A DNA stretch of 64,000 bases from Luteibacter sp. UNCMF331Sha3.1 (GTDB lineage: Bacteria > Pseudomonadota > Gammaproteobacteria > Xanthomonadales > Rhodanobacteraceae), in the NCBI RefSeq assembly GCF_900109915.1, contig NZ_FOBU01000001.1, forward strand, positions 244,558 to 308,557, read 5' to 3'. Positions within the stretch are counted from its first letter, which is position 1, and each line of letters opens with the position of its first letter. Positions 8,472 to 17,719 of this stretch are shown here, piece by piece. Under the pieces are notes generated by a model, which was not told the DNA's origin, searched no databases, and was given only the letters and a program-made list of their open reading frames with translations. The translations under genes were made by a program, and so were the position numbers.

Positions 8472-9497
8472 ATGATAACCGCAAGCCCCACGTCCCGCCT
8501 ATCGCCGCCCATTCGGGACTGGCGCGAGCTGTGGCGGGAATCCATCACCGACGCCGAAAGCCTGCTGGACGCCGTGGGGCTCGCCGGCCGCGCGGACCTC
8601 CTGCCGCCCGACGACGCCGGCTTCCCACTGCGGGTGCCGCGCGGCTTCGTGGCGCGGATGCGCCGGGGCGACGCGACCGACCCCCTGCTGCTTCAGGTCC
8701 TGCCTCGCCGCGCCGAACACGACGTCGCCCCGGGGTTCTCGGTAGACGCCGTCGGCGACATGGCGTCCCGGGCCGGCCACGGCGTGCTGCACAAATACGA
8801 TGGCCGGGCCCTCCTGATCGCCAGCGGCAGCTGCGCGGTGAACTGCCGCTACTGCTTCCGCCGCCACTTTCCCTACGGCGAGGAAATCGCCGCCGCGGCG
8901 CAGTGGCGCGAGGCCCTCGCGCACGTGCGGGGCGATACCTCGATCCGCGAGCTGATCCTGTCCGGCGGCGACCCCCTCTCGCTGGCCACCCACAAGCTGG
9001 AAGAGCTCACGCGCTCGCTCGCCGACATGCCGCACGTGATCCGCCTGCGGATCCACACCCGCCTGCCCATCGTGCTCCCCGAGCGCGTGGACGAAGCGCT
9101 CGTCGCCTGGCTCGCCGCCCTGCCGCTGCAGAAGGTCGTCGTGCTGCATGCGAACCATGCCAACGAATTCGATGCCTCAGTGGATGCCGCCTGCACCCGA
9201 CTGCGCGACGCGGGCGCCACCCTCCTCAACCAGTCGGTCCTCCTTCGCGGCGTGAACGACGACGTGACGGCGCTGGCCGCGCTGTGCGAGCGCTCCTTCG
9301 CCGCCGGCGTGCTTCCGTACTACCTGCACCAGCTGGACCGGGTGCAGGGCGCCGCGCATTTCGAGATCGACGACGACCGCGCGCTGTGGCTGGTCGAGGC
9401 CCTGCGTGCCCGCCTCCCGGGCTACCTCGTTCCGAAACTGGTGCGCGAATTGCCCGGCGATCCGTCGAAGCGCCCTATTGCCGATTTCGCGCGTTAG
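8472..9497 (+). CDS. epmB: EF-P beta-lysylation protein EpmB (lysine 2,3-aminomutase family)
   Basis: 341 residues from ATG 8472 (an in-frame ATG at 8451 is also possible). The radical SAM cluster motif is CAVNCRYC with Cys121, Cys125 and Cys128, and the PLP-binding region and YYLHQLDRVQGAAHF block match the lysine 2,3-aminomutase family in its short EpmB form. EpmB converts (S)-alpha-lysine to (R)-beta-lysine, which EpmA attaches to EF-P Lys34. Its position head-to-head with efp supports this over a catabolic aminomutase. No epmA lies in the window. Confidence 0.92.
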   Translation: MITASPTSRLSPPIRDWRELWRESITDAESLLDAVGLAGRADLLPPDDAGFPLRVPRGFVARMRRGDATDPLLLQVLPRRAEHDVAPGFSVDAVGDMASRAGHGVLHKYDGRALLIASGSCAVNCRYCFRRHFPYGEEIAAAAQWREALAHVRGDTSIRELILSGGDPLSLATHKLEELTRSLADMPHVIRLRIHTRLPIVLPERVDEALVAWLAALPLQKVVVLHANHANEFDASVDAACTRLRDAGATLLNQSVLLRGVNDDVTALAALCERSFAAGVLPYYLHQLDRVQGAAHFEIDDDRALWLVEALRARLPGYLVPKLVRELPGDPSKRPIADFAR

Positions 9498-9599
9498 TAT
9501 GGTGGGCATCCGGTCAGCATGATCCGACCGGACCGCGCTGTGGGGGGAGCGGGCCGGCGAGCCGGTTCGCGGGATGAGCAAGCGGCAATTCGGAACGGC

Positions 9600-11666
9600 A
9601 TGAAACACGACAACGTCATCAGGATCCTGTTCATCGAGAACTCGGTGGAAGACGCCGAGCTCTTGATCAATGTTCTGCGCAATGGCGGCATCGCCGTCCG
9701 CCCGGCCCGGGCGACCACGCCCGACGACATCCAGGTCGCGCTCGACGACGCCGTTCCCGACCTCGTCCTCATGAACCCTTCGGTAGCCGGTATCGATACG
9801 GCCGCCGTCATGCGCCAGCTCGATGCCAGCGGCCGCGACCTCGCCATGATCGCCGTGGTCGACAGTCTCGACGACGACGCGATCGCCGACCTCTTCGCCA
9901 GCGGCACGCGCGGCGTCGCGCTGCGCAAGCGCTCGGATCAGGTGCTGGCCGTGGTCCAGCGCGAGTTCGAAGCCCTCTCCACGCGCCGGCAGGTCCGTCG
10001 TCTGGAAACGTCGCTGCGCGAGACGGAGCGTCGTTGCGACGCCCTGCTCGACTCGTCGCGCGACGCCATCGCCTACGTGCACGAAGGCATGCACGTGCGC
10101 GTGAACCAGGCCTACCTCGAAGCCTTCGGCTTCATGGAATTCGACGACATCATCGGGCTGCCCATCCTCGATCTCGTGGCGGGCACGCACGCCGACGACT
10201 TCAAGAACACGCTGCGCGGCCTATCGAAGGGCGACCGGATTCCGCCCCCGATGGAACTGCTGGCCCGTCGCGACGACGGCAGCACGTTCAAGGCGTCGGT
10301 CGAGTTCGCCCACGCCACCTTCGAAGGCGAGGCGTGCCTGCAGATCGTCTTCCGGCAGCAGACCGTCGACGCCGCGCTGGTCGCCCAGCTGCAGCGGGAC
10401 CCGGTGACCGGCCTCTACAACCGGTCGCGCACGCTCGAATGCATCGACGAAGCCGTGGCCTCCGCTGCCGCCGGTCGCTCCGGCCAGGCGGTGCTGCTGC
10501 TCGAGCCCGACAACTGGAAGGATCTGGTCGCCAGCGCGGGCATCGGCAACGCCGACCACCTGCTGGCCGCCATCGCCGCCAAGATCGCCGAGTCGATCGA
10601 TCCGGAAGAAGACATCGCGGGCGTGCTCGGCGACCACACGCTGGGCCTGATCCTGGCGCCGCGCGGCGACCTCGAGCACGCGGCGCTCACCGAGCGCCTG
10701 CGCACGACGATCGCCGAAACGATCTTCGACGCCGGGTCGCGCTCGCTGACCGTCACGATCACGATCGGCGGCACGCTGCTCGCCGAGAAGAACGCGAACA
10801 CCGAAACCGTCCTCGACCAGGCAAGCGCCTGTCTGCGCGCCGCGCAGAACCAGGGCGGCAACCGCGTCGAGCTGCACGATCCCAGTGCGCGCGAAAAGGC
10901 GGACGCCGAGCGGGAGCAGTACTGGCTCGACCTGGTCCGCGAGGCACTCGCGCAGGACGGCCTGCGCCTCTACCACCAGCAGATCATCAGCCTGCAGGAC
11001 GCCGCCGGCGAGTTCTACGAGATCCTCGTGCGCATGCGCGGCCCGAAGGGTGACGTGCTGCCCTCGTACTTCTTCCCGGTCGCCGAGCGCAACGGCCTGC
11101 TTCCCGCGATCGACCGCTGGGTGCTCGGGCATGCGATCGACGCCCTCGCCCACCGCGAGAACGATGGGCTGACGACGACCTACTTCGTGAAGATGACGCT
11201 GCAGTCGCTGGAAGACCCGGACCTGCTGCCATGGCTCGTGCGCCGGCTGGAGTCGGCGAAACTGCGCCGCAGCAAGCTCGTGATCGAGATGCCGGAATCC
11301 AAGGTCCTCACCAGCCTGCGCCCGACGCAGGAGTTCGTCGCGGGCTGGCGCAAGGCCGGCGGCGGTTTCGCCATCGAGCAGTTCGGCTCCGGCCTGAATT
11401 CGTTCCAGATGCTGAACCACGTCGAGGCCGATTTCCTGAAGATCGACCGTAGCTTCATGACCGACCTGCCGCAGCACCCCGAGAACCAGAAGAAGATCGC
11501 GGAGATCTGCAAGGAAGGCCACGCCTCCGGGAAGCAGACGGTGGCGGAATGGGTCGAGGACGCCGTGAGCACGTCGCTGCTGTTCGCCGCCGGCGTCGAT
11601 TTCATCCAGGGCAACTTCCTGCAGGAACCCGCGAAGGTGCTGGCCGAGGAATACATGCCGGTCTGA
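9600..11666 (+). CDS. fimX: FimX-like degenerate REC-PAS-GGDEF-EAL protein
   Basis: 688 residues from ATG 9600. Domain order: response-regulator-like (1-125), PAS (about 145-255), GGDEF-like (about 262-425), EAL-like (about 440-685). All catalytic signatures are altered: the phosphoacceptor site reads MNPSVAG (Asn59), the GGDEF loop reads LGDHT (343-347), EAL reads EIL (474-476), and the downstream DFGTG-type motif reads EQFGSG. This matches FimX, a c-di-GMP-binding non-enzymatic regulator of type IV pilus assembly, in architecture and length (about 690). The expected role is c-di-GMP binding through the EAL domain and contact with PilZ-type partners. A 102-bp gap separates it from epmB. Confidence 0.85.
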   Translation: MKHDNVIRILFIENSVEDAELLINVLRNGGIAVRPARATTPDDIQVALDDAVPDLVLMNPSVAGIDTAAVMRQLDASGRDLAMIAVVDSLDDDAIADLFASGTRGVALRKRSDQVLAVVQREFEALSTRRQVRRLETSLRETERRCDALLDSSRDAIAYVHEGMHVRVNQAYLEAFGFMEFDDIIGLPILDLVAGTHADDFKNTLRGLSKGDRIPPPMELLARRDDGSTFKASVEFAHATFEGEACLQIVFRQQTVDAALVAQLQRDPVTGLYNRSRTLECIDEAVASAAAGRSGQAVLLLEPDNWKDLVASAGIGNADHLLAAIAAKIAESIDPEEDIAGVLGDHTLGLILAPRGDLEHAALTERLRTTIAETIFDAGSRSLTVTITIGGTLLAEKNANTETVLDQASACLRAAQNQGGNRVELHDPSAREKADAEREQYWLDLVREALAQDGLRLYHQQIISLQDAAGEFYEILVRMRGPKGDVLPSYFFPVAERNGLLPAIDRWVLGHAIDALAHRENDGLTTTYFVKMTLQSLEDPDLLPWLVRRLESAKLRRSKLVIEMPESKVLTSLRPTQEFVAGWRKAGGGFAIEQFGSGLNSFQMLNHVEADFLKIDRSFMTDLPQHPENQKKIAEICKEGHASGKQTVAEWVEDAVSTSLLFAAGVDFIQGNFLQEPAKVLAEEYMPV

Positions 11667-11711
11667 GGGCGCTGTCGCGGGATCTTCGAACGAGAGGACC
11701 CGGCGCCTTGC

Positions 11712-11739
11712 GGTGGGAGCCAGCCTGCTGGCGATGGGT
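11712..11739. repeat. REP-like element, single arm
   Basis: A 28-bp exact match to the arm seen at 57448, starting GGTGGGAGCCAGCC, in the convergent gap between fimX and rplS. It is followed by a degenerate second arm and then a terminator. Confidence 0.8.
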
Positions 11740-11785
11740 ACTTGCACAAGAGCTCGCCGCCGTAGCGGCTCCGACAGGAAGCCAC

Positions 11786-11818
11786 AAAAAAAGCCCGCGA
11801 TCGCTCGCGGGCTTTTTC
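11786..11818. terminator. Bidirectional intrinsic terminator between fimX and rplS
   Basis: Stem AGCCCGCGA / TCGCGGGCT (11792-11812) with A-run on the left and T-run on the right, so it can terminate both the plus-strand fimX transcript and the minus-strand rpsP-rplS operon. Confidence 0.9.
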
Positions 11819-11838
11819 GTACGCCTTGCGGCAGCCGA

Positions 11839-12234
11839 TTACTCGGCGGCGGCGGCAGCCTTCTTGGCGGCCTTGGCGGCAGCAGCGGCGGCCACGTCTT
11901 CCTTGATGCGGGCGGCCTTGCCTTCCAGACCACGCAGGTAGTACAGCTTCGCGCCGCGGACCTTGCCCTTGCGCTTCACTTCGACCGAATCGATCGCACG
12001 GCTGTGCGACTGGAAGACGCGCTCGACGCCCGTGCCGTGCGAGATCTTGCGCACGGTGAAGGCGGAATGGAGGCCGCGGCTGCGCTTGGCGATGACGATA
12101 CCTTCGAACGCCTGGACGCGCTCGCGGTTACCTTCTTTCACCTTGACGTTGACGATCACGGTGTCGCCAGGACCGAAATCCGGCAGCTGGCGGGTGATCT
12201 GCTCGGCTTCGAACTGTTGGAGGAGTTTGTTCAT
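11839..12234 (-). CDS. rplS: 50S ribosomal protein L19
   Basis: 131 residues from ATG 12234 ([12 protein letters not shown]), the usual L19 start; the longer open frame upstream overlaps trmD and is not used. Core motifs [34 protein letters not shown] and [17 protein letters not shown] are intact. The C-terminus ends in an extra Ala/Lys-rich tail ([15 protein letters not shown]) beyond the usual length of about 115, a pattern seen in several high-GC gammaproteobacteria. L19 sits at the 30S-50S interface. Last gene of the rpsP-rimM-trmD-rplS operon. Confidence 0.97.
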   Translation of the reverse strand: MNKLLQQFEAEQITRQLPDFGPGDTVIVNVKVKEGNRERVQAFEGIVIAKRSRGLHSAFTVRKISHGTGVERVFQSHSRAIDSVEVKRKGKVRGAKLYYLRGLEGKAARIKEDVAAAAAAKAAKKAAAAAE

Positions 12235-12244
12235 GGCGCACCTG

Positions 12245-13027
12245 TCAATTTTCATTACGGCGGTCGTTACCGGCCGCACCGTTTAGCCGCGTAAATTCAC
12301 GGCGGAATTCATCCAGCAATGACCTCGACTCGTCGTCGAGAGCACGCTGCGTTAGCAGATCCGGCCGGCGTAGCCAGGTACGACCCAGCGACTGCTTGCG
12401 ACGCCAGCGGCGAATGGCCGCGTGATCGCCGGAAAGCAGGACCTCCGGCACGCCGCCCCAGACATCGTGATGCACGGGGCGGGTGTAATGCGGGCAATCC
12501 AGCAGACCATCCGAGAAGGAGTCCTGCTGGGCGGATTGCACGTCGTTCAACGCGCCTTCCTGCAGACGACCCACCGCATCGATAACCACCGCTGCGCCGA
12601 GCTCTCCACCAGACAGCACATAATCGCCGATTGAAAGCTCTTCGTCGACCTCGTGCTCGATCAGGCGTTCGTCCACACCCTCGTAACGTCCACAGATCAG
12701 GGCGATTCGCGGCATTTTCGCCAGCGCTTCCACCCGTTTCTGCGTCAGCCGCGCACCTTGCGGGCTGAGGTAAATCACATGCACCGGCTCCGGTGCCGCC
12801 TCGCGAACCGCCGCGAGCGTGGCTCGCAATGGCTCGACCAGCATCACCATGCCCGGTCCGCCCCCGAAAGGCCGGCCGTCCACGGTGCGATAGTTATCGG
12901 TGGCGTAGTCGCGAGGGTTCCAGGCTTCCACCTGTAACAGTTCGCGCTGCTGCGCCCGTCCGATCACCCCGATTCCGGCCGACTGGCGTACGAAATCGGG
13001 AAACAGCGAAATCACGTCGATACGCAT
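12245..13027 (-). CDS. trmD: tRNA (guanine-N1)-methyltransferase TrmD
   Basis: 260 residues. SPOUT-class enzyme making m1G37 in tRNAs, needed to prevent +1 frameshifting. [45 protein letters not shown] and PHYTRP are all conserved, covering the trefoil knot and SAM site. Lies 19 bp after rimM and 10 bp before rplS, the standard order. Confidence 0.97.
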   Translation of the reverse strand: MRIDVISLFPDFVRQSAGIGVIGRAQQRELLQVEAWNPRDYATDNYRTVDGRPFGGGPGMVMLVEPLRATLAAVREAAPEPVHVIYLSPQGARLTQKRVEALAKMPRIALICGRYEGVDERLIEHEVDEELSIGDYVLSGGELGAAVVIDAVGRLQEGALNDVQSAQQDSFSDGLLDCPHYTRPVHHDVWGGVPEVLLSGDHAAIRRWRRKQSLGRTWLRRPDLLTQRALDDESRSLLDEFRREFTRLNGAAGNDRRNEN

Positions 13028-13046
13028 GACCGTCAGGTTTCGCCGC

Positions 13047-13562
13047 TCAGAACTCGGGGTCCCAGTCCACCACGATGCGCCCGGCGTCGATATCGACCGA
13101 ATGCACGTAAGGGCCCTGGACGAACGGAATCAGACGCTCCCTTTCACCATCCTTGACCACCATGACGTCGTTGGCGCCCGTGGCGAACAGATGGCTTACC
13201 CGTCCCAGATGCGTATCTTCGCTGGTCACGACCTCGAGACCCTCGAGATCCGTCCAGTAGAACTCACCGGGCGACGGCGGCGGCAGCACATCGCGCGAGA
13301 CCGTGATCTCGCAGCCGATCAGTGCGGCCGCCTGGTCGCGATCCTCGATGCCCGGCAGGGTGGCGACGATGCCTTTGCCCTGCGCGCGCCCTCGGACTCC
13401 GTTCATTTCCTGCTCCATACCCGGCGCGGTGAGCAGCCAGGGCTGGTAGCGGAAGATCTGGATGCGGGGCTCGGTCCAGCTCTCGAGCTTGACCTGACCC
13501 TGCACGCCATGGAGCCCGACAATGCGTCCGACACGGACGCGCTTACCGGACCCCGTCGACAT
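13047..13562 (-). CDS. rimM: Ribosome maturation factor RimM
   Basis: 171 residues from ATG 13562, which overlaps the rpsP stop by one base (TGATG), a coupling arrangement; a TTG one codon earlier is in frame but less likely. N-terminal domain [20 protein letters not shown], then the PRC-barrel part [26 protein letters not shown] and LIPF. RimM assists 30S head maturation through S19. Confidence 0.95.
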   Translation of the reverse strand: MSTGSGKRVRVGRIVGLHGVQGQVKLESWTEPRIQIFRYQPWLLTAPGMEQEMNGVRGRAQGKGIVATLPGIEDRDQAAALIGCEITVSRDVLPPPSPGEFYWTDLEGLEVVTSEDTHLGRVSHLFATGANDVMVVKDGERERLIPFVQGPYVHSVDIDAGRIVVDWDPEF

Positions 13563-13813
13563 CAAGCAGCCAGCTTGCCGGCTTCCTTCACGAGAGCACG
13601 GACCTTGTCGGTCAGCTGTGCGCCCTTGGCCACCCAGGCCTGGACCTTGGCGACGTCGAGCTCGAGGCGCTTGTCGGCACCCGAAGCGACCGGGTTGTAG
13701 TAGCCGACACGCTCGATGTTACGACCGTCGCGCGGGCTGCGCTGGTCGGTAACGACGACGTGATAAAACGGACGGCCCTTGGCGCCACCGCGCGAAAGAC
13801 GAATCTTGACCAT
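13562..13813 (-). CDS. rpsP: 30S ribosomal protein S16
   Basis: 83 residues, [21 protein letters not shown] with the [16 protein letters not shown] block, full family length. First gene of the rpsP-rimM-trmD-rplS operon. It follows ffh on the same strand, but a terminator lies between them, so the operon should have its own promoter in the 130-bp gap. Confidence 0.97.
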   Translation of the reverse strand: MVKIRLSRGGAKGRPFYHVVVTDQRSPRDGRNIERVGYYNPVASGADKRLELDVAKVQAWVAKGAQLTDKVRALVKEAGKLAA

Positions 13814-13899
13814 AAGTTACGAGCTCCAGAATGCCGTAGACCGGCAAGGCGCGCGCGAGAAGCGGGCGCGGTAAAGCCGGACATTTTAGCGAAAGTTTC

Positions 13900-13927
13900 G
13901 AAAAATGGAAGGGGTTCAGCCCCTTCC
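13900..13927 (-). terminator. Intrinsic terminator of ffh
   Basis: On the minus strand GGAAGGGG CTGAA CCCCTTCC is followed by ATTTTT. It begins within 20 bp of the ffh stop codon (13944), a clean rho-independent terminator. Confidence 0.85.
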
Positions 13928-13943
13928 GTGATCAGGCGGCGCG

Positions 13944-15323
13944 TCAGCGCGGCGGCATCATCCCGCCCATGCCACCCATGCCCTTCATGGCGCCGCGCAT
14001 CTGGCGAAGAAGACCCTTGCTGCCGCCCTTGGACAGCTTGGACATCATCTTTTCCATCTGCATGAACTGCTTCAGCAGGCGATTGACATCCGCCGGCTGG
14101 GTGCCCGAACCCCGCGCCACGCGGGCCTTGCGGGAGCCGTTGAGGAGATCCGGATGCCGGCGCTCCTTCTTCGTCATCGAGCCGATGATGGCGACCATGC
14201 GCTTCAGCTCGTTGTCGTTGACCTTGGATTTGACGCTGTCGGGGATGCTCGACATGCCCGGAAGCTTGTCCATCAGGCCTGCGAGGCCGCCCATGTTGCT
14301 CATCTGCTCGAGCTGGTCGCGCATGTCGTTGAGATCGAAGCGCTTGCCCTTGATGACCTTCTCGGCGAGCTTCTGCGCTTTTTCCTGATCGACCTTGCGC
14401 TCGACTTCCTCGACCAGCGACAGGACGTCGCCCATGCCCAGGATGCGCTGAGCCACGCGATCCGGATGGAACGGCTCGAGGGCGTCGGTCTTCTCGCCGG
14501 CACCCAGGAACTTGATCGGACGGCCCGTGACGTAACGCACCGACAGGGCGGCGCCACCGCGGGCGTCGCCATCGGTCTTCGTGAGCACGACACCGGTGAG
14601 GGGCAGCGCGTCGGAGAACGCCTTCGCGACATTGGCGGCGTCCTGGCCCGTCATCGAGTCGACGACGAACAGGGTTTCGATCGGATCGAGGGCGCCGTGC
14701 AGCGCCTTGATCTCGTCCATCATCGCTTCGTCGACGTGCAGGCGGCCCGCGGTGTCGACCAGCAGCACGTCGATCACCTCGCGGCGAGCCGCGGCCACGG
14801 CGGCCTTCGCGATGTCCACGGGGTTCTGCCCCGCTTCGGACGGGAAGAACGACACCTCGACCTGCGATGCCAGCGTGCGCAGCTGCTCGATGGCGGCCGG
14901 ACGGTAGACGTCGCAGCTGACCACCATCACGCGCTTCTTCTTGCGCTCCTTGAGGAAGCGGGCGAGCTTGGCGACCGTGGTGGTCTTGCCCGCACCCTGC
15001 AGGCCGGCCATCAGCACGATGGCGGGGGGCTGGGCGGCGAGGTTGAGCTCGGTGTTGGCCGCGCCCATCAGCGTCGTCAGCTCGTCGGAGACGACCTTCA
15101 CCAGCGCCTGACCGGGCGAAAGGCTCTTGAGGACTTCCTGACCGACCGCGCGGACCTTCACGCGCTCCACGAGGGCCTTGACCACCGGCAGGGCGACGTC
15201 GGCCTCGAGCAGCGCGATACGCACTTCGCGCAGCGTCTCGCGAATGTTTTCCTCGGTCAGCCGGCCTCGGCCGCGCAGGCGGTTGACGGTGTCGGACAGG
15301 CGTTGGCTGAGCGATTCGAACAT
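13944..15323 (-). CDS. ffh: Signal recognition particle protein Ffh
   Basis: 459 residues from ATG 15323 (MFESLSQRL). SRP54-type GTPase that, with 4.5S RNA, directs nascent membrane proteins to FtsY. N domain, then the G domain with GLQGAGKTTTVAKLA, DVYRPAA, VDTAGRLHVD, TKTDGDARGG, and an M domain ending in MRGAMKGMGGMGGMMPPR. The in-frame extension upstream to 15392 lacks family similarity. Divergent from the CcsA-like membrane protein gene. Confidence 0.97.
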   Translation of the reverse strand: MFESLSQRLSDTVNRLRGRGRLTEENIRETLREVRIALLEADVALPVVKALVERVKVRAVGQEVLKSLSPGQALVKVVSDELTTLMGAANTELNLAAQPPAIVLMAGLQGAGKTTTVAKLARFLKERKKKRVMVVSCDVYRPAAIEQLRTLASQVEVSFFPSEAGQNPVDIAKAAVAAARREVIDVLLVDTAGRLHVDEAMMDEIKALHGALDPIETLFVVDSMTGQDAANVAKAFSDALPLTGVVLTKTDGDARGGAALSVRYVTGRPIKFLGAGEKTDALEPFHPDRVAQRILGMGDVLSLVEEVERKVDQEKAQKLAEKVIKGKRFDLNDMRDQLEQMSNMGGLAGLMDKLPGMSSIPDSVKSKVNDNELKRMVAIIGSMTKKERRHPDLLNGSRKARVARGSGTQPADVNRLLKQFMQMEKMMSKLSKGGSKGLLRQMRGAMKGMGGMGGMMPPR

Positions 15324-15429
15324 GAGGAATTCGGCAAGTGATGCAGTGAGTTGGCGATTATAGCCGGATTCCTCGGGTACAACCTGCCGCATTCACGGCC
15401 GACGGGCCGCTATGCCACACTCCGCGTCC

Positions 15430-16227
15430 ATGATCGTCACCCTGCTCACCGCGGCCGCCGTCGCCCTGTACCTCACCGCCGCCGGCGTCCTCGCCCGGCC
15501 GCTGGCCACGGGCGGCCAGCCGCTGACCCGCGTCGGCATGGGGCTGGCGACGCTCGCCGCGCTGGCGCACGGCGTCGTGTTGCTGACCGCGCATCGCGGC
15601 ACGCTCGACCTGCACTTCTTCGCCGCGCTCTCGCTGGTGGCATGGATCGCCTCGGCGCTCACGCTGGTGGTGAACCTGTCGCGGCCCGTGGCCGGGCTCG
15701 GCATCCTGGTGTTTCCGCTCTCGGCCGCGCTCGTGGCCATCGACGCGTTCGTCGCGCCACGCACCGCGCCCGAAACGATGACCTGGCAGATCGAGCTGCA
15801 CGTGACGATCGCCGTCTTCGCGTTCGGCATTCTGTCGATCGCCGCGGCGCTGGCCATCCTGCTCGCGATCCAGGAGCGTGCCCTGCGCCGGAGCCGCTTC
15901 GGGCACTGGCTGCGCGCCCTGCCCCCGCTGACGCTCACCGAGGTGCTGCTGTTCCGGCTGATCGCGGCGGGTTTCGTGCTGCTCACGCTCACGCTGGTCA
16001 CCGGCGCGCTCTTCGTCGGCGATCTTTTCGGCCAGCACCTCGTGCACAAGACCGTGCTGTCGATCATCGCCTGGATCGTGTTCGGCGTGCTGCTCTGGGG
16101 CCGCTGGCGCCATGGCTGGCGCGGCATTCGCGCCGTCTACCTCACGCTCGTGGGCATGGGCATCCTGTTGCTGGCGTTCTTCGGCACCAAGGCCGTGCTG
16201 GAGCTGATCCTGCACCGCACGGCCTGA
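15430..16227 (+). CDS. CcsA/YpjD-like inner membrane protein (cytochrome c assembly family)
   Basis: 265 residues from ATG 15430 (an ATG at 15412 is also in frame) with about eight hydrophobic segments. Conserved histidines occur in loops (ELHVTIAVFAFG, GQHLVHKTVLSIIAWIVFGVLLWGR), as in the HemX/CcsA/YpjD family of possible haem-handling proteins. Position head-to-head with ffh is common for this family in gammaproteobacteria, from memory. Its precise role is not established; homologues have also been linked to divalent-cation transport regulation. Confidence 0.8.
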   Translation: MIVTLLTAAAVALYLTAAGVLARPLATGGQPLTRVGMGLATLAALAHGVVLLTAHRGTLDLHFFAALSLVAWIASALTLVVNLSRPVAGLGILVFPLSAALVAIDAFVAPRTAPETMTWQIELHVTIAVFAFGILSIAAALAILLAIQERALRRSRFGHWLRALPPLTLTEVLLFRLIAAGFVLLTLTLVTGALFVGDLFGQHLVHKTVLSIIAWIVFGVLLWGRWRHGWRGIRAVYLTLVGMGILLLAFFGTKAVLELILHRTA

Positions 16228-16243
16228 GACGCCGGTTCCCTGC

Positions 16244-16262
16244 ACGCACGCGTCGCGTGCGT
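16244..16262. terminator. 19-bp palindrome between convergent genes
   Basis: ACGCACGCG-T-CGCGTGCGT is a perfect dyad reaching the last base of the radA stop codon. It fills the 34-bp gap between the convergent CcsA-like and radA genes. No U-run follows, so terminator function is only a guess. Confidence 0.4.
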
Positions 16263-17650
16263 CAATCCCGACTGGCGTCGATCGCCTGCGAAAGCCGCTC
16301 CACGCCGATGACTTCCATGTCGCCCACGCGGCCGCGCCTGGGCGCGTTCGCCGCGGGCACCACCGCGCGCCGGAACCCATGGGTCGCCGCCTCCTTCAGG
16401 CGCTCCTCGCCGTTGGGCACGGGCCGGATCTCGCCGGACAGACCGACCTCCCCGAACGCGATGGTCTTTTCGGGCAACGGACGATCGCGCAGGCTCGACA
16501 GCACGGCCATCAGCACGGGAACGTCCGACGCCGTTTCCTGCACGCGAATGCCGCCGACCACGTTGACGAACACGTCCTGATCGTAGGCCGCGACGCCGCC
16601 ATGACGGTGCAGCACCGCCAGCAGCATCGCGAGACGATTCTGCTCGAGGCCCAGGACCACGCGGCGCGGATTGCCGAGCGACGACTGGTCCACCAGTGCC
16701 TGCACCTCGACCAGCAGCGGGCGCGTGCCTTCGCGCGTGACCATCACGGCGCTGCCCGGCGTGGGCCCGGCATGCGCGGAGAGGAAGATGGCCGACGGAT
16801 TCGGCACCTCGCGAAGCCCCTTCTCCGACATGGCGAACACGCCGAGCTCGTTCACGGCGCCGAAGCGGTTCTTGAAGGCGCGAAGCACGCGGAAGCGACT
16901 CCCGGATTCGCCCTCGAAATACAGCACCGCGTCGACCATGTGCTCCAGCACGCGGGGGCCGGCGATGCCGCCCTCCTTCGTGACGTGACCCACGAGGAAG
17001 ACCGATGTGCCGGTCTCTTTCGCGAATCGCGTCAGCTTCGCCGCCGATTCGCGTACCTGACTGACCGAACCCGGCGCCGCCGTGAGCATTTCGGTCCAGA
17101 TCGTCTGGATCGAATCGATGACGAGCACGCGCGGCCGCGCCGAGGCGGCCTGCTCGAGAATGCGTTCGATGCAGGTTTCCGCCAGCGCGTGCAGCGGGCC
17201 GAGCGGCAGGTCGAGGCGCTGCGCGCGCCCCGCGACCTGGCCGAGCGATTCTTCGCCCGTCACGTAAAGGCTCGGAAGGCTCGTGCCCAGCGTTCCCAGC
17301 ATCTGCAGGAGCAGCGTCGACTTGCCGATGCCCGGATCGCCGCCGATCAGCACCACCGAGCCGTCGACGAGGCCGCCGCCCAGCACGCGGTCGAGCTCGC
17401 CGATGCCGGTGTTGGTGCGCGCTTCGGCCGTGTGCAGTACCTCGGTCAGCGGCGTGATGCGCGGCGCGCCGGCGGCGTCGCCCGCGTAACCGCCACGGCG
17501 GGTCCCGGTAGCGACGGCGTTGGGCCTGGCGGGCTGCACGACGAATTCGGAGAGCACGTTCCACTCGTTGCATTCGACGCACTGGCCCTGCCATTTACTG
17601 TGTTCGGCGCCGCACTGCGTGCAGACGTAAGCGGTCTTGGCCTTGGCCAT
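16262..17650 (-). CDS. radA: DNA repair protein RadA
   Basis: 462 residues. N-terminal zinc finger with Cys10, Cys13, Cys24 and Cys27, RecA-like ATPase with Walker A GGDPGIGKSTLL near residue 103, the RadA-specific KNRFGAVNELGVF motif, and a C-terminal Lon-protease-like domain (VNVVGGIRVQETASD, FGEVGLSGEIRPV). RadA is a branch-migration helicase acting in homologous recombination. Minus strand, 69 bp after alr. Confidence 0.96.
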   Translation of the reverse strand: MAKAKTAYVCTQCGAEHSKWQGQCVECNEWNVLSEFVVQPARPNAVATGTRRGGYAGDAAGAPRITPLTEVLHTAEARTNTGIGELDRVLGGGLVDGSVVLIGGDPGIGKSTLLLQMLGTLGTSLPSLYVTGEESLGQVAGRAQRLDLPLGPLHALAETCIERILEQAASARPRVLVIDSIQTIWTEMLTAAPGSVSQVRESAAKLTRFAKETGTSVFLVGHVTKEGGIAGPRVLEHMVDAVLYFEGESGSRFRVLRAFKNRFGAVNELGVFAMSEKGLREVPNPSAIFLSAHAGPTPGSAVMVTREGTRPLLVEVQALVDQSSLGNPRRVVLGLEQNRLAMLLAVLHRHGGVAAYDQDVFVNVVGGIRVQETASDVPVLMAVLSSLRDRPLPEKTIAFGEVGLSGEIRPVPNGEERLKEAATHGFRRAVVPAANAPRRGRVGDMEVIGVERLSQAIDASRD

Positions 17651-17719
17651 CGGGGCGGTGATTCCGTGAAGTGATGCGATGTTGTACCGCGACGGCGTCG
17701 CAGCAGACGATACGGGGCG

